The notes under the pieces were generated by a model. That model saw only the letters and a program-made list of their open reading frames with translations, did no database searches and was not told the DNA's origin. Of a stretch of 64,000 nt of DNA, positions 9,934 through 19,415 are shown piece by piece. The position numbers and the translations under genes are program-made. The stretch is from assembly GCF_900454685.1 (NCBI RefSeq), contig NZ_UATM01000032.1, forward strand, positions 1,426,001-1,490,000. The letters run 5' to 3'. Within the stretch, counting starts at the first letter, position 1, and the number at the start of each line of letters is the position of its first letter. Origin of the DNA: Peptoniphilus harei. GTDB taxonomy: Bacteria; Bacillota; Clostridia; Tissierellales; Peptoniphilaceae.

Positions 9934-10073
9934 TTATATTTTACTTTCAAAGGTATTTTTTAGTTTTTTCCCTAATGCTTCTGTTCTCATTTTTTATCTA
10001 TAGATAAGAGAAATTCTTCTACTGGATGATTCCCATCTTCTTTTTCATAGTATTCAACAATAAAGCTATTCAT
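9934..10073 (-). pseudogene. HigB/RelE-like toxin remnant, frameshifted
   Basis: From the ATG at 10073 the frame reads MNSFIVEYYEKEDGNHPVEE and continues FLLSIDKK, the N-terminus of a Gp49/HigB-type RelE-family toxin, then hits TGA at 9987. Adding one A to an A6 tract restores MRTEALGKKLKNTFESKI before a stop at 9934. The catalytic C-terminal half and any antitoxin gene are missing. It is a dead toxin-antitoxin fragment inside the ICE. Confidence 0.6.
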
Positions 10074-10112
10074 GCCTTCTCATCATATATATTATATATC
10101 CAAGTGTTTTTA

Positions 10113-10604
10113 TTATAAACTTTGTTCCTGATGTTTATGTTTAACCTTATCTCTGTCAATAGTATCTTTGACTTTATCCTTGAAGTCATTAAGCCTTTCT
10201 ATTACAGATTTCCTTTTTCTTGACTTATCTTTAGTAAATTTCTGGACTGTCTTTTTAAAAGCTTGTTCCATTACTTTTATATCTTTTGCTTGAAAAAAGA
10301 TAATGTTGTTTCCATTTTCTAAATCTTTCTTTATGGAAAATTTCACCCCATATCTTTTTAATTCTTTTTTCAATGCTTTTAAGTCTATGTCATTTAATTC
10401 TAAGGTTTCTACTTTACCTTTTTTTACGAGGTCTTTTACTTTTACTTTTTTAAATTTTTCTAAGGGTCTTGACTGTTCTGTCTGCTCTTTATGTTTATTT
10501 ATTTCTAATATTTTCTTCATCAAATTTATAACTTGCTTGGCTGTTACTATACTTGCTTTTTTTACTATGGCTATTGTTCTGCTATTTATATCATCATTTT
10601 GCAT
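10113..10604 (-). CDS. pcfB: PcfB-family (DUF3801) conjugation protein
   Basis: The 163-residue highly basic protein has the family pattern: an N-terminal helical region (SRTIAIVKKASIVTAKQVIN), a middle part with DIDLKALKKELKRYGVKFSI, and FFQAKDIKVMEQAFKKTV, then a Lys/Arg-rich tail. PcfB proteins bind the coupling protein and help recruit the relaxosome. In Tn1549-type elements the gene precedes virD4, as here. The start ATG has an AGGTGA ribosome site. Confidence 0.85.
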   Translation of the reverse strand: MQNDDINSRTIAIVKKASIVTAKQVINLMKKILEINKHKEQTEQSRPLEKFKKVKVKDLVKKGKVETLELNDIDLKALKKELKRYGVKFSIKKDLENGNNIIFFQAKDIKVMEQAFKKTVQKFTKDKSRKRKSVIERLNDFKDKVKDTIDRDKVKHKHQEQSL

Positions 10605-10618
10605 TCACTCACCTACTT

Positions 10619-11476
10619 TCATTCTTTTTTTAATATTTCATAGGCTAATTTTGATTTCTCCTTCATTTTTTCTATTCTTCTATTTTCTCCTGTAAATATA
10701 ATGGGACTGCATATTTCAAGTATCCTTGAGTAAATTCTTTTATCTTTTATAGTTTCAGGATTAGTTAAAGCTGATATATTTAAGTTTGTTGTTATAATCA
10801 ATGGTTTCCCACTTCTATATCTACTATCTATTATGTTAAAGATATGCTCAGCTGCAAAATCTGTATCTCTTTCCATTCCAAAATCATCAATAATTAATAG
10901 TTTCTTATGATTTAGGTTATCTATATACTTACTCTTATCAATCTCAAAGTTAGTCATATCATTTAAAATTACTGAAAAATTTGTCATTTTGACTGATATT
11001 TCTTTTTCTAGTAAAGCATTTGCTATAGCACTTGCAAGATATGTTTTTCCACATCCCACATTCCCTGTGAGAATTAATCCTATATTATTTTCATATATTT
11101 CATCAAATTTTTCCACATAGTTTTTTGCTACTTTTTCATGCTCACTATCTTTGTCCATATTTTTAAAATTCCAATTTAATAGGATGGGATCAGAAAAACA
11201 CTCTTTTTTTAAGTGTTCAATTTTCAAAAGCCTTTTATTTTCTTTTCTTTTTTCTTCCTCTAATTTTTGTCTTTCTTTTTTACATTGACATAAAATACCA
11301 ACTTTTTTTATTTCTCCAAAGAAGTCTATTTCTTTTTCAATTGGTGTTTTACATTTTGCACAATATTTTAATCCTGTTTCTTGATCTATATAACTCCTAT
11401 TTTCTTCATCTTTTGATGGACTATTTGTTTCTGCATTTTTTATTTTCTGTTCTAGGATTTCTTTTATTAATTCCAT
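10619..11476 (-). CDS. DnaC/IstB-like AAA+ ATPase (helicase loader)
   Basis: The protein is 285 residues from the ATG at 11476, which has a strong AGGAGAGGAG site and avoids overlapping repA; an upstream in-frame ATG at 11515 lies inside repA. An N-terminal cysteine cluster (CAKCKTPIE, then CQC) suggests a zinc site. Walker A is GNVGCGKT, Walker B is LLIIDDFGME, and the sensor region has ITTNLN. Such proteins load the replicative helicase, here probably for replication of the excised ICE together with the RepA encoded just upstream. Confidence 0.88.
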   Translation of the reverse strand: MELIKEILEQKIKNAETNSPSKDEENRSYIDQETGLKYCAKCKTPIEKEIDFFGEIKKVGILCQCKKERQKLEEEKRKENKRLLKIEHLKKECFSDPILLNWNFKNMDKDSEHEKVAKNYVEKFDEIYENNIGLILTGNVGCGKTYLASAIANALLEKEISVKMTNFSVILNDMTNFEIDKSKYIDNLNHKKLLIIDDFGMERDTDFAAEHIFNIIDSRYRSGKPLIITTNLNISALTNPETIKDKRIYSRILEICSPIIFTGENRRIEKMKEKSKLAYEILKKE

Positions 11477-11490
11477 ATGCTCCTCTCCTA

Positions 11491-12468
11491 TCAAGTATTT
11501 AAAATTTCTCTCCATATATCCTCATCGTTACTATAGTCAAAGTTTTCTCTTTTCTGATTTTCTCTCTTTATGACTTCTATGTTTCTAATATTTTCATCTG
11601 CATTGTATAAGAGAGTCAGTAGATAGGCATTAATGTTTCTAATATCCTTTGGAGCATTTTCTCTTAGGTATTTCAAAACATAGTCTATGTGTTTATAGTT
11701 AAGACTTAGAAATTTTTCTTTAAAACTTTCATTGGATATATGCCTCCCTCCTATTTTAATGTTTGTAAAGCTAGTTAAGGCTTTTACAAGTACATTTATC
11801 ATTACATCTACTTGCTTCTTTTCTTCTATTCTTACTTTTTCAAAGGTTTCATAAGATATATTCTTTTTTATAGTTTCTTTTAATTCTTCCTCCTCCAAAG
11901 TTTTTTTTGATTTTTCTCCTAGCTTTTCTAAGGGGGATATGGGGGTGGTATTATTAAAATCAGTATTATTAGTTTCAGTATTATTAATATTAGTATTATT
12001 AGAGTCCTCTTTTGAAACTTCTTGAGGTTTGTTTTCTAAACTTCCTGAAGTTTGTTTTTTAAACTTCTTGAGGTTTGCTTTTGAAACTTCTGTAGTTTTA
12101 TTATTTTCTGTGTAAATAAAGTTCTTTACATAAAGTAAATTTGGCTTTCCAAGTCCTAACCTCTTTTTTTCTAATAATCCTATCTCTTCAATTTCTTTCA
12201 TTACTTTGACCGATTTATTTCTCCCCCAATTTAATACTTCCATAATTTCTTCTATGGTATAGATGATGTATACCTTGTTTTCTTCATCTAACCATTTATT
12301 CTTAATTGACAAGCTCATTCTATCGAGTAGAATTCCATAAAGAATTTTTGCTTCTACGGATAGTTTTTTAAAATTTAAGTCGGTAAACAAAGTTTTGGGA
12401 ATCCTAAAAAATGAATATTGTTCTGCTTCATTGCCATAATAATATTCAAATTTAACTATTTCTTTCAT
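11491..12468 (-). CDS. repA: RepA-type replication initiator of the ICE
   Basis: The N-terminal region (YSFFRIPKTLF, then LSVEAKILYGILLDRMSLS and a winged-helix part with EEIMEVLNWGRNKSVKVMKEIE) is the RepA_N initiator domain shared by Firmicute plasmids and Tn1549-type ICEs. The middle is a low-complexity Asn/Thr linker and the C-terminus is a DnaD-like helical domain. The ATG at 12468 lies five bases from AAAGGGGG; the ATG just before it (12471) is also possible, and an upstream in-frame ATG at 12489 is unlikely. A 13-bp terminator-like hairpin lies just upstream. Confidence 0.9.
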   Translation of the reverse strand: MKEIVKFEYYYGNEAEQYSFFRIPKTLFTDLNFKKLSVEAKILYGILLDRMSLSIKNKWLDEENKVYIIYTIEEIMEVLNWGRNKSVKVMKEIEEIGLLEKKRLGLGKPNLLYVKNFIYTENNKTTEVSKANLKKFKKQTSGSLENKPQEVSKEDSNNTNINNTETNNTDFNNTTPISPLEKLGEKSKKTLEEEELKETIKKNISYETFEKVRIEEKKQVDVMINVLVKALTSFTNIKIGGRHISNESFKEKFLSLNYKHIDYVLKYLRENAPKDIRNINAYLLTLLYNADENIRNIEVIKRENQKRENFDYSNDEDIWREILNT

Positions 12469-12491
12469 CATAACCCCCTTTCTTTTCATAT

Positions 12492-12526
12492 AAAAAGAGA
12501 TAGCTTTGATTTTGCTATCTCTTTTT
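12492..12526. terminator. Strong bidirectional hairpin upstream of repA
   Basis: A perfect 13-bp stem (AAAAAGAGATAGC and its complement) with a 9-base loop carries A and T runs at its ends, so it can terminate on either strand. It lies 24 bases upstream of the repA start and downstream of the CD1845-like gene. Confidence 0.85.
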
Positions 12527-12554
12527 CATCGTTTTAATCTATTTATTTTTATAT

Positions 12555-12845
12555 TTAAATTGTTTTTATTCTTTCATTCACCTCTTCTATCCCTTCTATA
12601 ATAAAATATCCTAGCACTGGTAAACCATAAGGACTAAAAAGATATGCTAGTATAATTGCCTCTATAGCAAGTGCTTTTTCTCCATGATAAACAGATCCTA
12701 AAAATCCCATAATAGCGATAAATGAAATCAGTTTAAAAAATATTGTACTAAGTCCTAATACAAACGTTAAAAATAGAGTGATGATACTTAACGCTATACT
12801 AATAGGAAACAATATGATTTTGAAAAAAACTCTAAATATTATCAT
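12555..12845 (-). CDS. CD1845-family small membrane protein of the ICE
   Basis: This 96-residue protein has three hydrophobic segments and the ending YLFSPYGLPVLGYFIIEGIEEVNERI. Hydropathy and the SPYGLP element match CD1845-family proteins at the start of Tn1549/CTn transfer regions. It is the first ICE gene seen from the right end. Function is not known. Confidence 0.7.
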   Translation of the reverse strand: MIIFRVFFKIILFPISIALSIITLFLTFVLGLSTIFFKLISFIAIMGFLGSVYHGEKALAIEAIILAYLFSPYGLPVLGYFIIEGIEEVNERIKTI

Positions 12846-12888
12846 ATTCTCTTCAATCCTTATTACTTATGTTTTCTTTTCTTTTTTG

Positions 12889-13170
12889 TTAATTTAATAA
12901 AAAAGATGACAGACTTAATCCTAAATCGTCTTGTTTAAAAGTTTTGTGGAAGCCTTTAAACTTTGATTTTAATGGATTTATTGTATCTGTCATCATTATA
13001 TCACTGTCCCCACTTCCATTTTCTCCTACAAAAAAGGTAACTGGCTTCTCTATTTTTAAACCTTGAAAATTTTTTAGTGAGGGAATGTTTCTTAAGTATG
13101 AATCTTCTTCAAAGTCCTCTGTCTTTATTTTATAAATCTCTTTTAAGTACTCCATAACATGACCTCCCAA
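12889..13170 (-). pseudogene. AAA-ATPase gene interrupted at Walker A by the ICE end
   Basis: From the ATG at 13155 (MEYLKEIYKIKTEDF) the frame codes an ordinary AAA/ABC-like ATPase N-terminus up to FFVGENGSG. The next residues are DSDIMM instead of the expected KST, and the rest bears no resemblance to the family. I read residues after about 13,009 as ICE sequence that happens to stay open for 39 codons. The upstream in-frame codon at 13170 is less likely as a start. The missing C-terminal part should lie at the other end of the ICE, outside the window. Confidence 0.65.
13001..13012. other. Proposed right attachment junction of the ICE
   Basis: The sequence changes from conserved Walker A coding (GGA AGT GGG) to unrelated DNA at GGGGACAGTG on the minus strand. 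The GA step inside it would suit the dinucleotide crossover of a large serine recombinase. This is inferred from one side only. Confidence 0.45.
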
Positions 13171-13266
13171 TCTTTTAGTTTATTATATCATTTATAAAAT
13201 CTTATTTTATCAAGTCTTTTCTCTGTTATAATAAAATTATATTATAAAGTTATTGTGGAGGCTCTT

Positions 13267-14733
13267 ATGGATAAAATTTTAATTGGAAAGGGAAAATCTG
13301 AAAATTATATTCTTTTAAATAAAATAAATAGACACGGACTTATTAGTGGAGCAACTGGTAGTGGAAAAACTGTAACCTTAAAGGTTTTGACTGAAGGTCT
13401 TTCTGATGCAGGTGTCCCAAGTATACTTGCTGATGTTAAGGGAGATCTTGTAAATATTTCTAAGCCTGGAGAGATGAATGAAAATCTAGAGTCGAGACTT
13501 GATGAACTTGGAATCTCTGATTTTGATTTTAAAGCCTACACTCTTAACCTTTGGGACCTTTATCAAGAAGGAGGAATTCCGCTTAGGGTAACTATTTCTG
13601 AAATGGGTCCCCTTATGCTTTCAAAAATTTTGGACCTCAATGACACTCAAATGGGAGTTTTAAATATTGTCTTTAAGGTTGCCGATAGTGAAGGACTTTT
13701 ATTAATTGATCTAAAAGACTTAAAGGAAGTTATAAATTATGTAAGTAACAACCGTGAGGAGGTTAGCAAAAATTATGGCAATGTTGCAAGCCAAAGTTTA
13801 TCTTCTATTTCAAGAAAACTCCTCTTCCTTGAAGATGCTGGTGGGGATTTATTCTTTGGGGAACCTGCAATTGATATTAATGATTTCATAAAAACTGATT
13901 CTAATGGCAAGGGTCTTGTAAATATTTTAAAGGCTGATAAATTAATTACAAATCCTCTTTTATATTCTATGCTCCTATTGTATCTTCTTTCAGAAATTTA
14001 TGAGAATTTTCCAGAAGTTGGTGACTTGGAAAAACCTAAGCTAGTCTTCTTCTTTGATGAAGCTCATTTGCTTTTTAAAAACACACCTAATGTTTTAAAA
14101 GAAAAGATAATTCAAGTTGTAAGGCTTGTTCGCAGTAAAGGAGTTGGTGTCTTTTTTATAAGTCAAAATCCTTTAGATATTCCGGAAGAAGTATCTTCTC
14201 AACTTTCAAACAGAATTATCCATCAACTAAGAGCCTATTCTCCTAAAGAATTAAAAACTATTAAGGCTGTTGCTGATAGCTTTAGACAAGATGAGTCATT
14301 GGACTTAAAAGAAGAAATCATTAATTTACGAACTGGAGAAGCTATTGTTTCCTTCCCAGATGAAGATGGCGCACCAAGTTTTGCTGACAAGGCATTAATT
14401 TTACCACCCCATTCTTCTTTTTCAAGTCTAAATGATGTTGAACTAAGATCTCTCGTAGAATCTTCTTCTCTCTATTCAAAATACAAGACTTCCATAGACA
14501 GGGAGTCTGCTTATGAAATTCTCAAGGAAAGGATTGAAAGAGATAAGATTGATAAGGCTAGAGAAGAAGAGTACGAACTTCGTAAAAAAGAATTGGAAAA
14601 AGAGAAAAAAGCTTCTCGTAAACAAAAATCTTACATCGATAAAGGAATTGATTCCATGATTGGCACTATAACAAGATCTATTGGTCGTGAGATTGCAAGA
14701 GGAATCCTTGGTTCCATGAAAAAGAAAAGATAA
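13267..14733 (+). CDS. HerA-like ATPase (DUF853 family)
   Basis: The protein is 488 residues from the ATG at 13267, with TGGAGG six bases upstream; an earlier in-frame GTG overlaps that ribosome site. Walker A is SGATGSGKT near residue 30, VKGDL follows near residue 60, and a Walker B-like FFFDEAHLLF is near residue 265, as in DUF853/HerA-type hexameric translocases. The C-terminus is a long charged coiled coil. It may pump DNA or process ends, but the substrate is unknown. A TATAAT box at 13227-13232 is a plausible promoter element. It is the first chromosomal gene beyond the ICE scar. Confidence 0.85.
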   Translation: MDKILIGKGKSENYILLNKINRHGLISGATGSGKTVTLKVLTEGLSDAGVPSILADVKGDLVNISKPGEMNENLESRLDELGISDFDFKAYTLNLWDLYQEGGIPLRVTISEMGPLMLSKILDLNDTQMGVLNIVFKVADSEGLLLIDLKDLKEVINYVSNNREEVSKNYGNVASQSLSSISRKLLFLEDAGGDLFFGEPAIDINDFIKTDSNGKGLVNILKADKLITNPLLYSMLLLYLLSEIYENFPEVGDLEKPKLVFFFDEAHLLFKNTPNVLKEKIIQVVRLVRSKGVGVFFISQNPLDIPEEVSSQLSNRIIHQLRAYSPKELKTIKAVADSFRQDESLDLKEEIINLRTGEAIVSFPDEDGAPSFADKALILPPHSSFSSLNDVELRSLVESSSLYSKYKTSIDRESAYEILKERIERDKIDKAREEEYELRKKELEKEKKASRKQKSYIDKGIDSMIGTITRSIGREIARGILGSMKKKR

Positions 14734-14745
14734 ATTAATTTAAAA

Positions 14746-14790
14746 GAAAAAGACTGGATGAAGTTTTAAAACCTCTCCAGTCTTCTTTTT
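14746..14790. terminator. Bidirectional terminator between convergent genes
   Basis: The stem AGACTGGA / TCCAGTCT, with A and T runs on its outer sides, lies between the HerA-like gene and the convergent YkvI-type gene. Confidence 0.85.
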
Positions 14791-16039
14791 ATTCATTATC
14801 GTTATTATTTTCTTCTTCCATCTCTTCTTCTATTTCTTCTTCAACGGCTTCCTTTATTTTATCGTCGTCAATAATAGATGACTCAGCAAGTTCATTTAAC
14901 TTTCTTCTATCTTTTTTACTAAATTCTTCATCATCATCTAATTTTTTTCTTGTAAGCTCTTCCATCTGGTCACGCTTTTTACTTTCCGACTTTATTGAAT
15001 CTCTCTCTTTAAACCAAGCTACAATTAAAATTATAATTAAGGCAGTGCCCAAGAATCCAAGTATAGGATAAAGAATTGCCATAAGTTTCTTGAAGCCCAT
15101 AAAGGAAAGACCAAATCCTAATAGGGTGAAAATTACTAGATTTCTTTTGAATTTTTCTTCTGTAAGAGAAAGTCTTCTCGCAGCTGAATAAAATAACGAA
15201 ATTGCTGTATTAAATATCATTCCAAAGATTACTAAGGACATAACAAGTCCCAAGTATGGATTAATGTTATTTAGTATTATTTGCATTGGAATGTCTGCAT
15301 CCATTACGTCATTAAGGCCTAAAAATATTGTGATTCCAACTAGCCCTGTTAGTATTGCCACAAGACTACCACCTAGCATTCCCCCAACTCTTGCTTGAGA
15401 TGAGTCTGTCCTAGTACCACCTAGTACAAAGGCCATAGAAATACTTGAAATCATACAAAGTCCAAAATAGTTTATAGTTGAAATGGCAACATTGGGTAAA
15501 GATGATGGTATTGATTTGCCAAGGGCATCTAAGGCATTAAAATCTGGGTTTGCATTTATTATTGTGTGAAATCCTCCTATTAAAGTAAAAACTAAAATTA
15601 ATGGAGTAAAAACTCCAATTACCTTAGTTACCTTTTCGAAGTCCATCATTCCCACTACAATAATTAATATTGTGCAAATTAGTGATCCAACCCAAGTTGC
15701 TAGTCCAAATTGTTGATTTAAATTGGAGCCAGCTCCTGCTATCATTACAAAGCCCATTAAAAAGCAATTTAGAAGCAAGGCAAAATCCATAAACTTTGTT
15801 ACGAATTTTTCTGAAACTTCTTCTAAAACGTCTATGTGACTTTCAGCTATAAAGTGGCTTCCCAGTTGAAGTATAATGCCACCGACAAAAATGTGAAGTA
15901 TTCCAATTGCTACTAGGCCAAAAAGGCCTGGCTTACCAAAGGAAATAAAGTACTGCATAATTTCTTGACCACTGGCCAGGCCTGCTCCTGTAAGTACGCC
16001 AACATAGGCCAGTATTATGCTTATGGTTTTCTTATTCAT
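14789..16039 (-). CDS. YkvI-type membrane permease
   Basis: The 416-residue protein has about ten transmembrane helices in the first 345 residues. The N-terminal signature AYVGVLTGAGLASGQEIMQYF is typical of YkvI-family proteins, distant relatives of amino-acid/Na+ symporters. Substrate is unknown. The last 70 residues are an unusual charged, Asp/Glu-rich cytoplasmic tail (EEEIEEEMEEENNNDNE), longer than in most relatives. The ATG has an AAGGAG site. It appears monocistronic. Confidence 0.85.
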   Translation of the reverse strand: MNKKTISIILAYVGVLTGAGLASGQEIMQYFISFGKPGLFGLVAIGILHIFVGGIILQLGSHFIAESHIDVLEEVSEKFVTKFMDFALLLNCFLMGFVMIAGAGSNLNQQFGLATWVGSLICTILIIVVGMMDFEKVTKVIGVFTPLILVFTLIGGFHTIINANPDFNALDALGKSIPSSLPNVAISTINYFGLCMISSISMAFVLGGTRTDSSQARVGGMLGGSLVAILTGLVGITIFLGLNDVMDADIPMQIILNNINPYLGLVMSLVIFGMIFNTAISLFYSAARRLSLTEEKFKRNLVIFTLLGFGLSFMGFKKLMAILYPILGFLGTALIIILIVAWFKERDSIKSESKKRDQMEELTRKKLDDDEEFSKKDRRKLNELAESSIIDDDKIKEAVEEEIEEEMEEENNNDNE

Positions 16040-16218
16040 TTGTTCTCCTTAATCTTCTTTAAATTTATTAACCCTTATATATTACCACAATGATATTATA
16101 TTTCAAATTTACTAGTTTTATGAAGCTTTATATTTCCATGTTTACTTTAACATTCTCATAAATAATTAAATGTAAAGTCTCCAAAATAAAGATATACGAT
16201 TATTTTACGCCATAAAGT

Positions 16219-16256
16219 TAAAAAATCTCTCGGCTTTTATAAACCAAGAGATTTTT
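16219..16256 (-). terminator. Terminator of the MoxR/propeller/vWA operon
   Basis: A 13-bp stem with one G-T pair (AAAAATCTCTTGG / CCGAGAGATTTTT on the minus strand) ends in T6. It lies 13 bases after the vWA stop codon. Confidence 0.8.
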
Positions 16257-16268
16257 ATAAATTTTAAA

Positions 16269-18195
16269 TTATGAATGAAAAATAGACTTCAAATTCTTTT
16301 TGACAACTTTTAAAAGTTCTTCTGTTAATTTGTGGAACTCTTCTCCTAAGATAATTCCGTGAGGATATTTGAAGGAGTCATTCCAAATATAATTAAAGGT
16401 TTTACTATCAATCTGTGAGATTTTACCTATTTGAATTGCATAAATTTCTACGTCTTCCTTCACTAATTTTTTCACAATTTCTTTTGTTGCTCCAGGAAAA
16501 GTGGAGGCACCATCAGTTATTTCAAAAATTATTTTATATTCCTTTTTAGATTTTATTCTTCTTTTTTTGCTCAGGGCTTATATTTTTATAGATTTCTCTC
16601 AGACAGGCTCCGTCATCTGTTGTCCCATCACTTGCATCAACTTTGACTATGGAAGAAATTATTTTACTTTTTTCTAAATCATTGGTATCGTCAAAATCCT
16701 TAATTTTGTAATGATTTTTCCCAAAGAACCAAGACTCTGTTAAAACTTCAATTTTTTGGTTAGTCTTTCCCGCTTCAATTTGCAAGTACCTATTAAAATC
16801 TTGTATAGATAAAAGACTAACTGCTAGAGTTTTTCTAGTTGCTTCGATTTTTTCTTTATTCATTGAACCAGAGTTGTCTATTAGAAATGAAATTTCAATT
16901 TTTTCTGGTAATAATTTATTTTGTGACTCTAAGAAATTTTTATCAAAAATTTTAAGATTCTTATAATTTCCCCTTTGCTCTGCCTCAACAAAGTCTGGAA
17001 AACTATAAATTAAATCATTTACATTGATCTTCCCTTTTGCTTGTCTATTCTTTTCTACATTTATTTCCTTTTTTGCAGATCCAATTAATTTTTTCCAAAA
17101 CTTACGCATCTCTTCTCTCTGTGTTTTTGTTTTGTTTACGTAAAAATTATATAGATCAATTTCATCTTCACTTATTCCATAGGACTTTAAATCAGATTCA
17201 TCAAATTCATCAAAAGAAGATATATTTTTAGGTTCTTGATTTATAAGTTCTTTTAAACTTTCTTCTACATCTTCCCTACTAGACTCAAGTTTACTTCCTT
17301 GAGATTTATCCTGACTCTCTTCAAAGAACTTTTCTCCATCATTTTCGCCATCGCTGGACCTAGTTGTCATGGAATCAATTTCTTCTAACCAAAATTTTTT
17401 AAAACTTGGATATATAAAAGCTTTTATTAGAGGATCTCTTTCTACTATTCCTTTATCATCATTTATTTCTTTTATAAGTTCCTTGTTTAAAAATTCATAA
17501 ATTGATTTAGATAAGACTCTTGAATCAAATTTTTCTAATATTTTAGATTTATAATTTTCATCGTCCTTATAGAGACTATAGAATAAAAAACTCTTGGAAA
17601 ATCCATGATGATTTAGGTCGGAAAATAATTCTTCCTTATCTTTTGTCTCTTTCATATAATTTAAGATTTTTCCCTTTTCTTCTTCATCTCTATACTGAGG
17701 ACAAGATTCAAGAACTCTTAAAAACCTTGTATATTTATCAATTTCAAATAAAAAATCTAAAATTTCTTTTTTTACATACTCTCTCAAGTATTTTTTCTCG
17801 ATTTTATTGTCTTCTTCTAAAAGCTCATTAACTTTTTTATATATATAAAAAGTCATTTGGTCTATTTCATTTTTCCAAACTTTTTCTCTTTCTAAATAAA
17901 AAATCGCATTTTTCTTCCAATCTGGATAAAGGGCTAATTCATAGTAGATATGCCACAATACTTCACTGTTATCTAGATCTTCTTCAATAAAGACTGATAA
18001 GGGTAGATAAAGTACACCTTCCTTGGGTTTAAAGGAGAACTTTTCTAGTTTTTCTAATCCAATGTACCTAAGTCCTGGTTCTCTTGTAAAGGTAGAGAGA
18101 GATTGCTTTTGTTTTTCTATAAAACTTTTGAGATTTTCTTGGGATTCTTTTTTTAATTTTCCTTCATCTAAGGATTCCTTATTAATTCCAAACAT
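16269..18195 (-). pseudogene. vWA-domain protein, frameshifted near its C-terminus
   Basis: The first frame codes 549 residues: a helical N-terminal two-thirds, then a von Willebrand A domain with the MIDAS motif DNSGSM at 440-445 and a downstream Asp/Thr-rich loop (DASDGTTDD). It ends at EQKKKNKI just after an A7 tract (16562-16568). Removing one A continues the domain as YKIIFEITDGASTFPGATKE and onward to the stop at 16269, including the strand and helix that complete the vWA fold. So this is a single gene with a one-base difference: a mutation, a phase-variable or slippage site, or a sequencing error. It is the third gene of a MoxR ATPase operon. Confidence 0.75.
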
Positions 18196-18209
18196 TTATC
18201 TCCCTCCCT

Positions 18210-19415
18210 TTAGAATAATTCTAGATTATATAATTTTTTAATTGAATCCAAGTGGTCTATTTTAATATTTAAAAAATTACCATAAATATCAAGACACAAA
18301 TAAGATGATGAATCTTTTGCCATTACATTTACAATAAAAAGGTCAGGTTTCGTTAGATCCTCATTTAACTCCCATTCTCCCATTTTTTCTTCTAGAACAT
18401 ATACAAGTCCATCTTCACTTAAGAAGATACTAGTTCCATTCTTGCTTTTTATTTCAAAAAGCTTTCCCGCAATTTTTTCACTCTTTAATTTTATAATTTT
18501 ATTTTTTCTGAAATTAAAAAGAGCAAAGTTTCCATCATTTCCTAAACAAGCACAATATTCTTTTTGACGATTGAAATTTTCTAAAATCCATAATTTATTA
18601 AGAGGTCCCTCAAAGATTTTTATCTTTTCCTTCACGATAATATGATTTATTTTGTATTCTCCTTCTATGAGGAAGCCCTCTCTAGTGCCCATTAAAAATT
18701 TTGAGTCTCCTATTCCCACTAAAGAGGATATTTCATCTTCTTCTATGGAAATCTCCTCCTCAATAATAAATTTAAAGTCAGAATAGTCTTCATTAAATTC
18801 TAATAGTGTAAGGTCATTTTTCAAAGTCTGTAATAAAAATTTATTATTTCCTAATTTAATCACATTTTCAAATCCCTTAAAATATGTTTTAAATTTATAT
18901 ATCTTTAAGCTATTAATATTCTCAAAAACACTGTCAATATCTTCATAGCTTAAGATATAAATTCCCCCACTTATGGAAAAAGCTAAAATTTTATTATCAT
19001 TAATTTTTTTCATATAAATAATAAGGTCTTCAATGTTTTTAACAGCTTGACTTAATTCTATTCTTTCAACGCCTTCATCAAGTATCCTAGCAAAATGAAG
19101 TTTTTGGTTTATATAGGAAAATAAAAATATGTCTTCATCAATTTTTAAAGAAGATTTTAAATAAGATTCAGGATCAAAAGAACCTTCTAGCTTTATTGAA
19201 GTAATTTCAATCTTACTTTTATAGATATTGTCACCATAAGACCTATAATAAGACAGTAGTTCTTTCTCCATTTCCTTTTGTTTTTCTTCGAGCTCCAATA
19301 ATTCGTCTTCGAAATCATCACTTACTTTCTTGCCTTTTAGTAAACTATTATTTAATTCTTCTCTTAATTTTATTAAGTTTTCTTCAAATTCTTTTGTAGT
19401 AATAGAGAACTTCAT
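18210..19415 (-). CDS. Coiled-coil plus propeller-like protein of the MoxR-vWA operon
   Basis: This 401-residue protein starts with a Lys/Glu coiled coil (about residues 8-65). The remainder is a string of short beta-type segments with repeating hydrophobic-turn patterns, such as KFLMGTREGFLIEG and TSIFLSEDGLVYVLEE, that look like blades of a beta-propeller. I do not recognise a named family. It sits between the MoxR ATPase (four-base overlap) and the vWA gene (14-base gap), so it should be a third obligate partner, perhaps the substrate-binding or sensor part. Confidence 0.6.
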   Translation of the reverse strand: MKFSITTKEFEENLIKLREELNNSLLKGKKVSDDFEDELLELEEKQKEMEKELLSYYRSYGDNIYKSKIEITSIKLEGSFDPESYLKSSLKIDEDIFLFSYINQKLHFARILDEGVERIELSQAVKNIEDLIIYMKKINDNKILAFSISGGIYILSYEDIDSVFENINSLKIYKFKTYFKGFENVIKLGNNKFLLQTLKNDLTLLEFNEDYSDFKFIIEEEISIEEDEISSLVGIGDSKFLMGTREGFLIEGEYKINHIIVKEKIKIFEGPLNKLWILENFNRQKEYCACLGNDGNFALFNFRKNKIIKLKSEKIAGKLFEIKSKNGTSIFLSEDGLVYVLEEKMGEWELNEDLTKPDLFIVNVMAKDSSSYLCLDIYGNFLNIKIDHLDSIKKLYNLELF

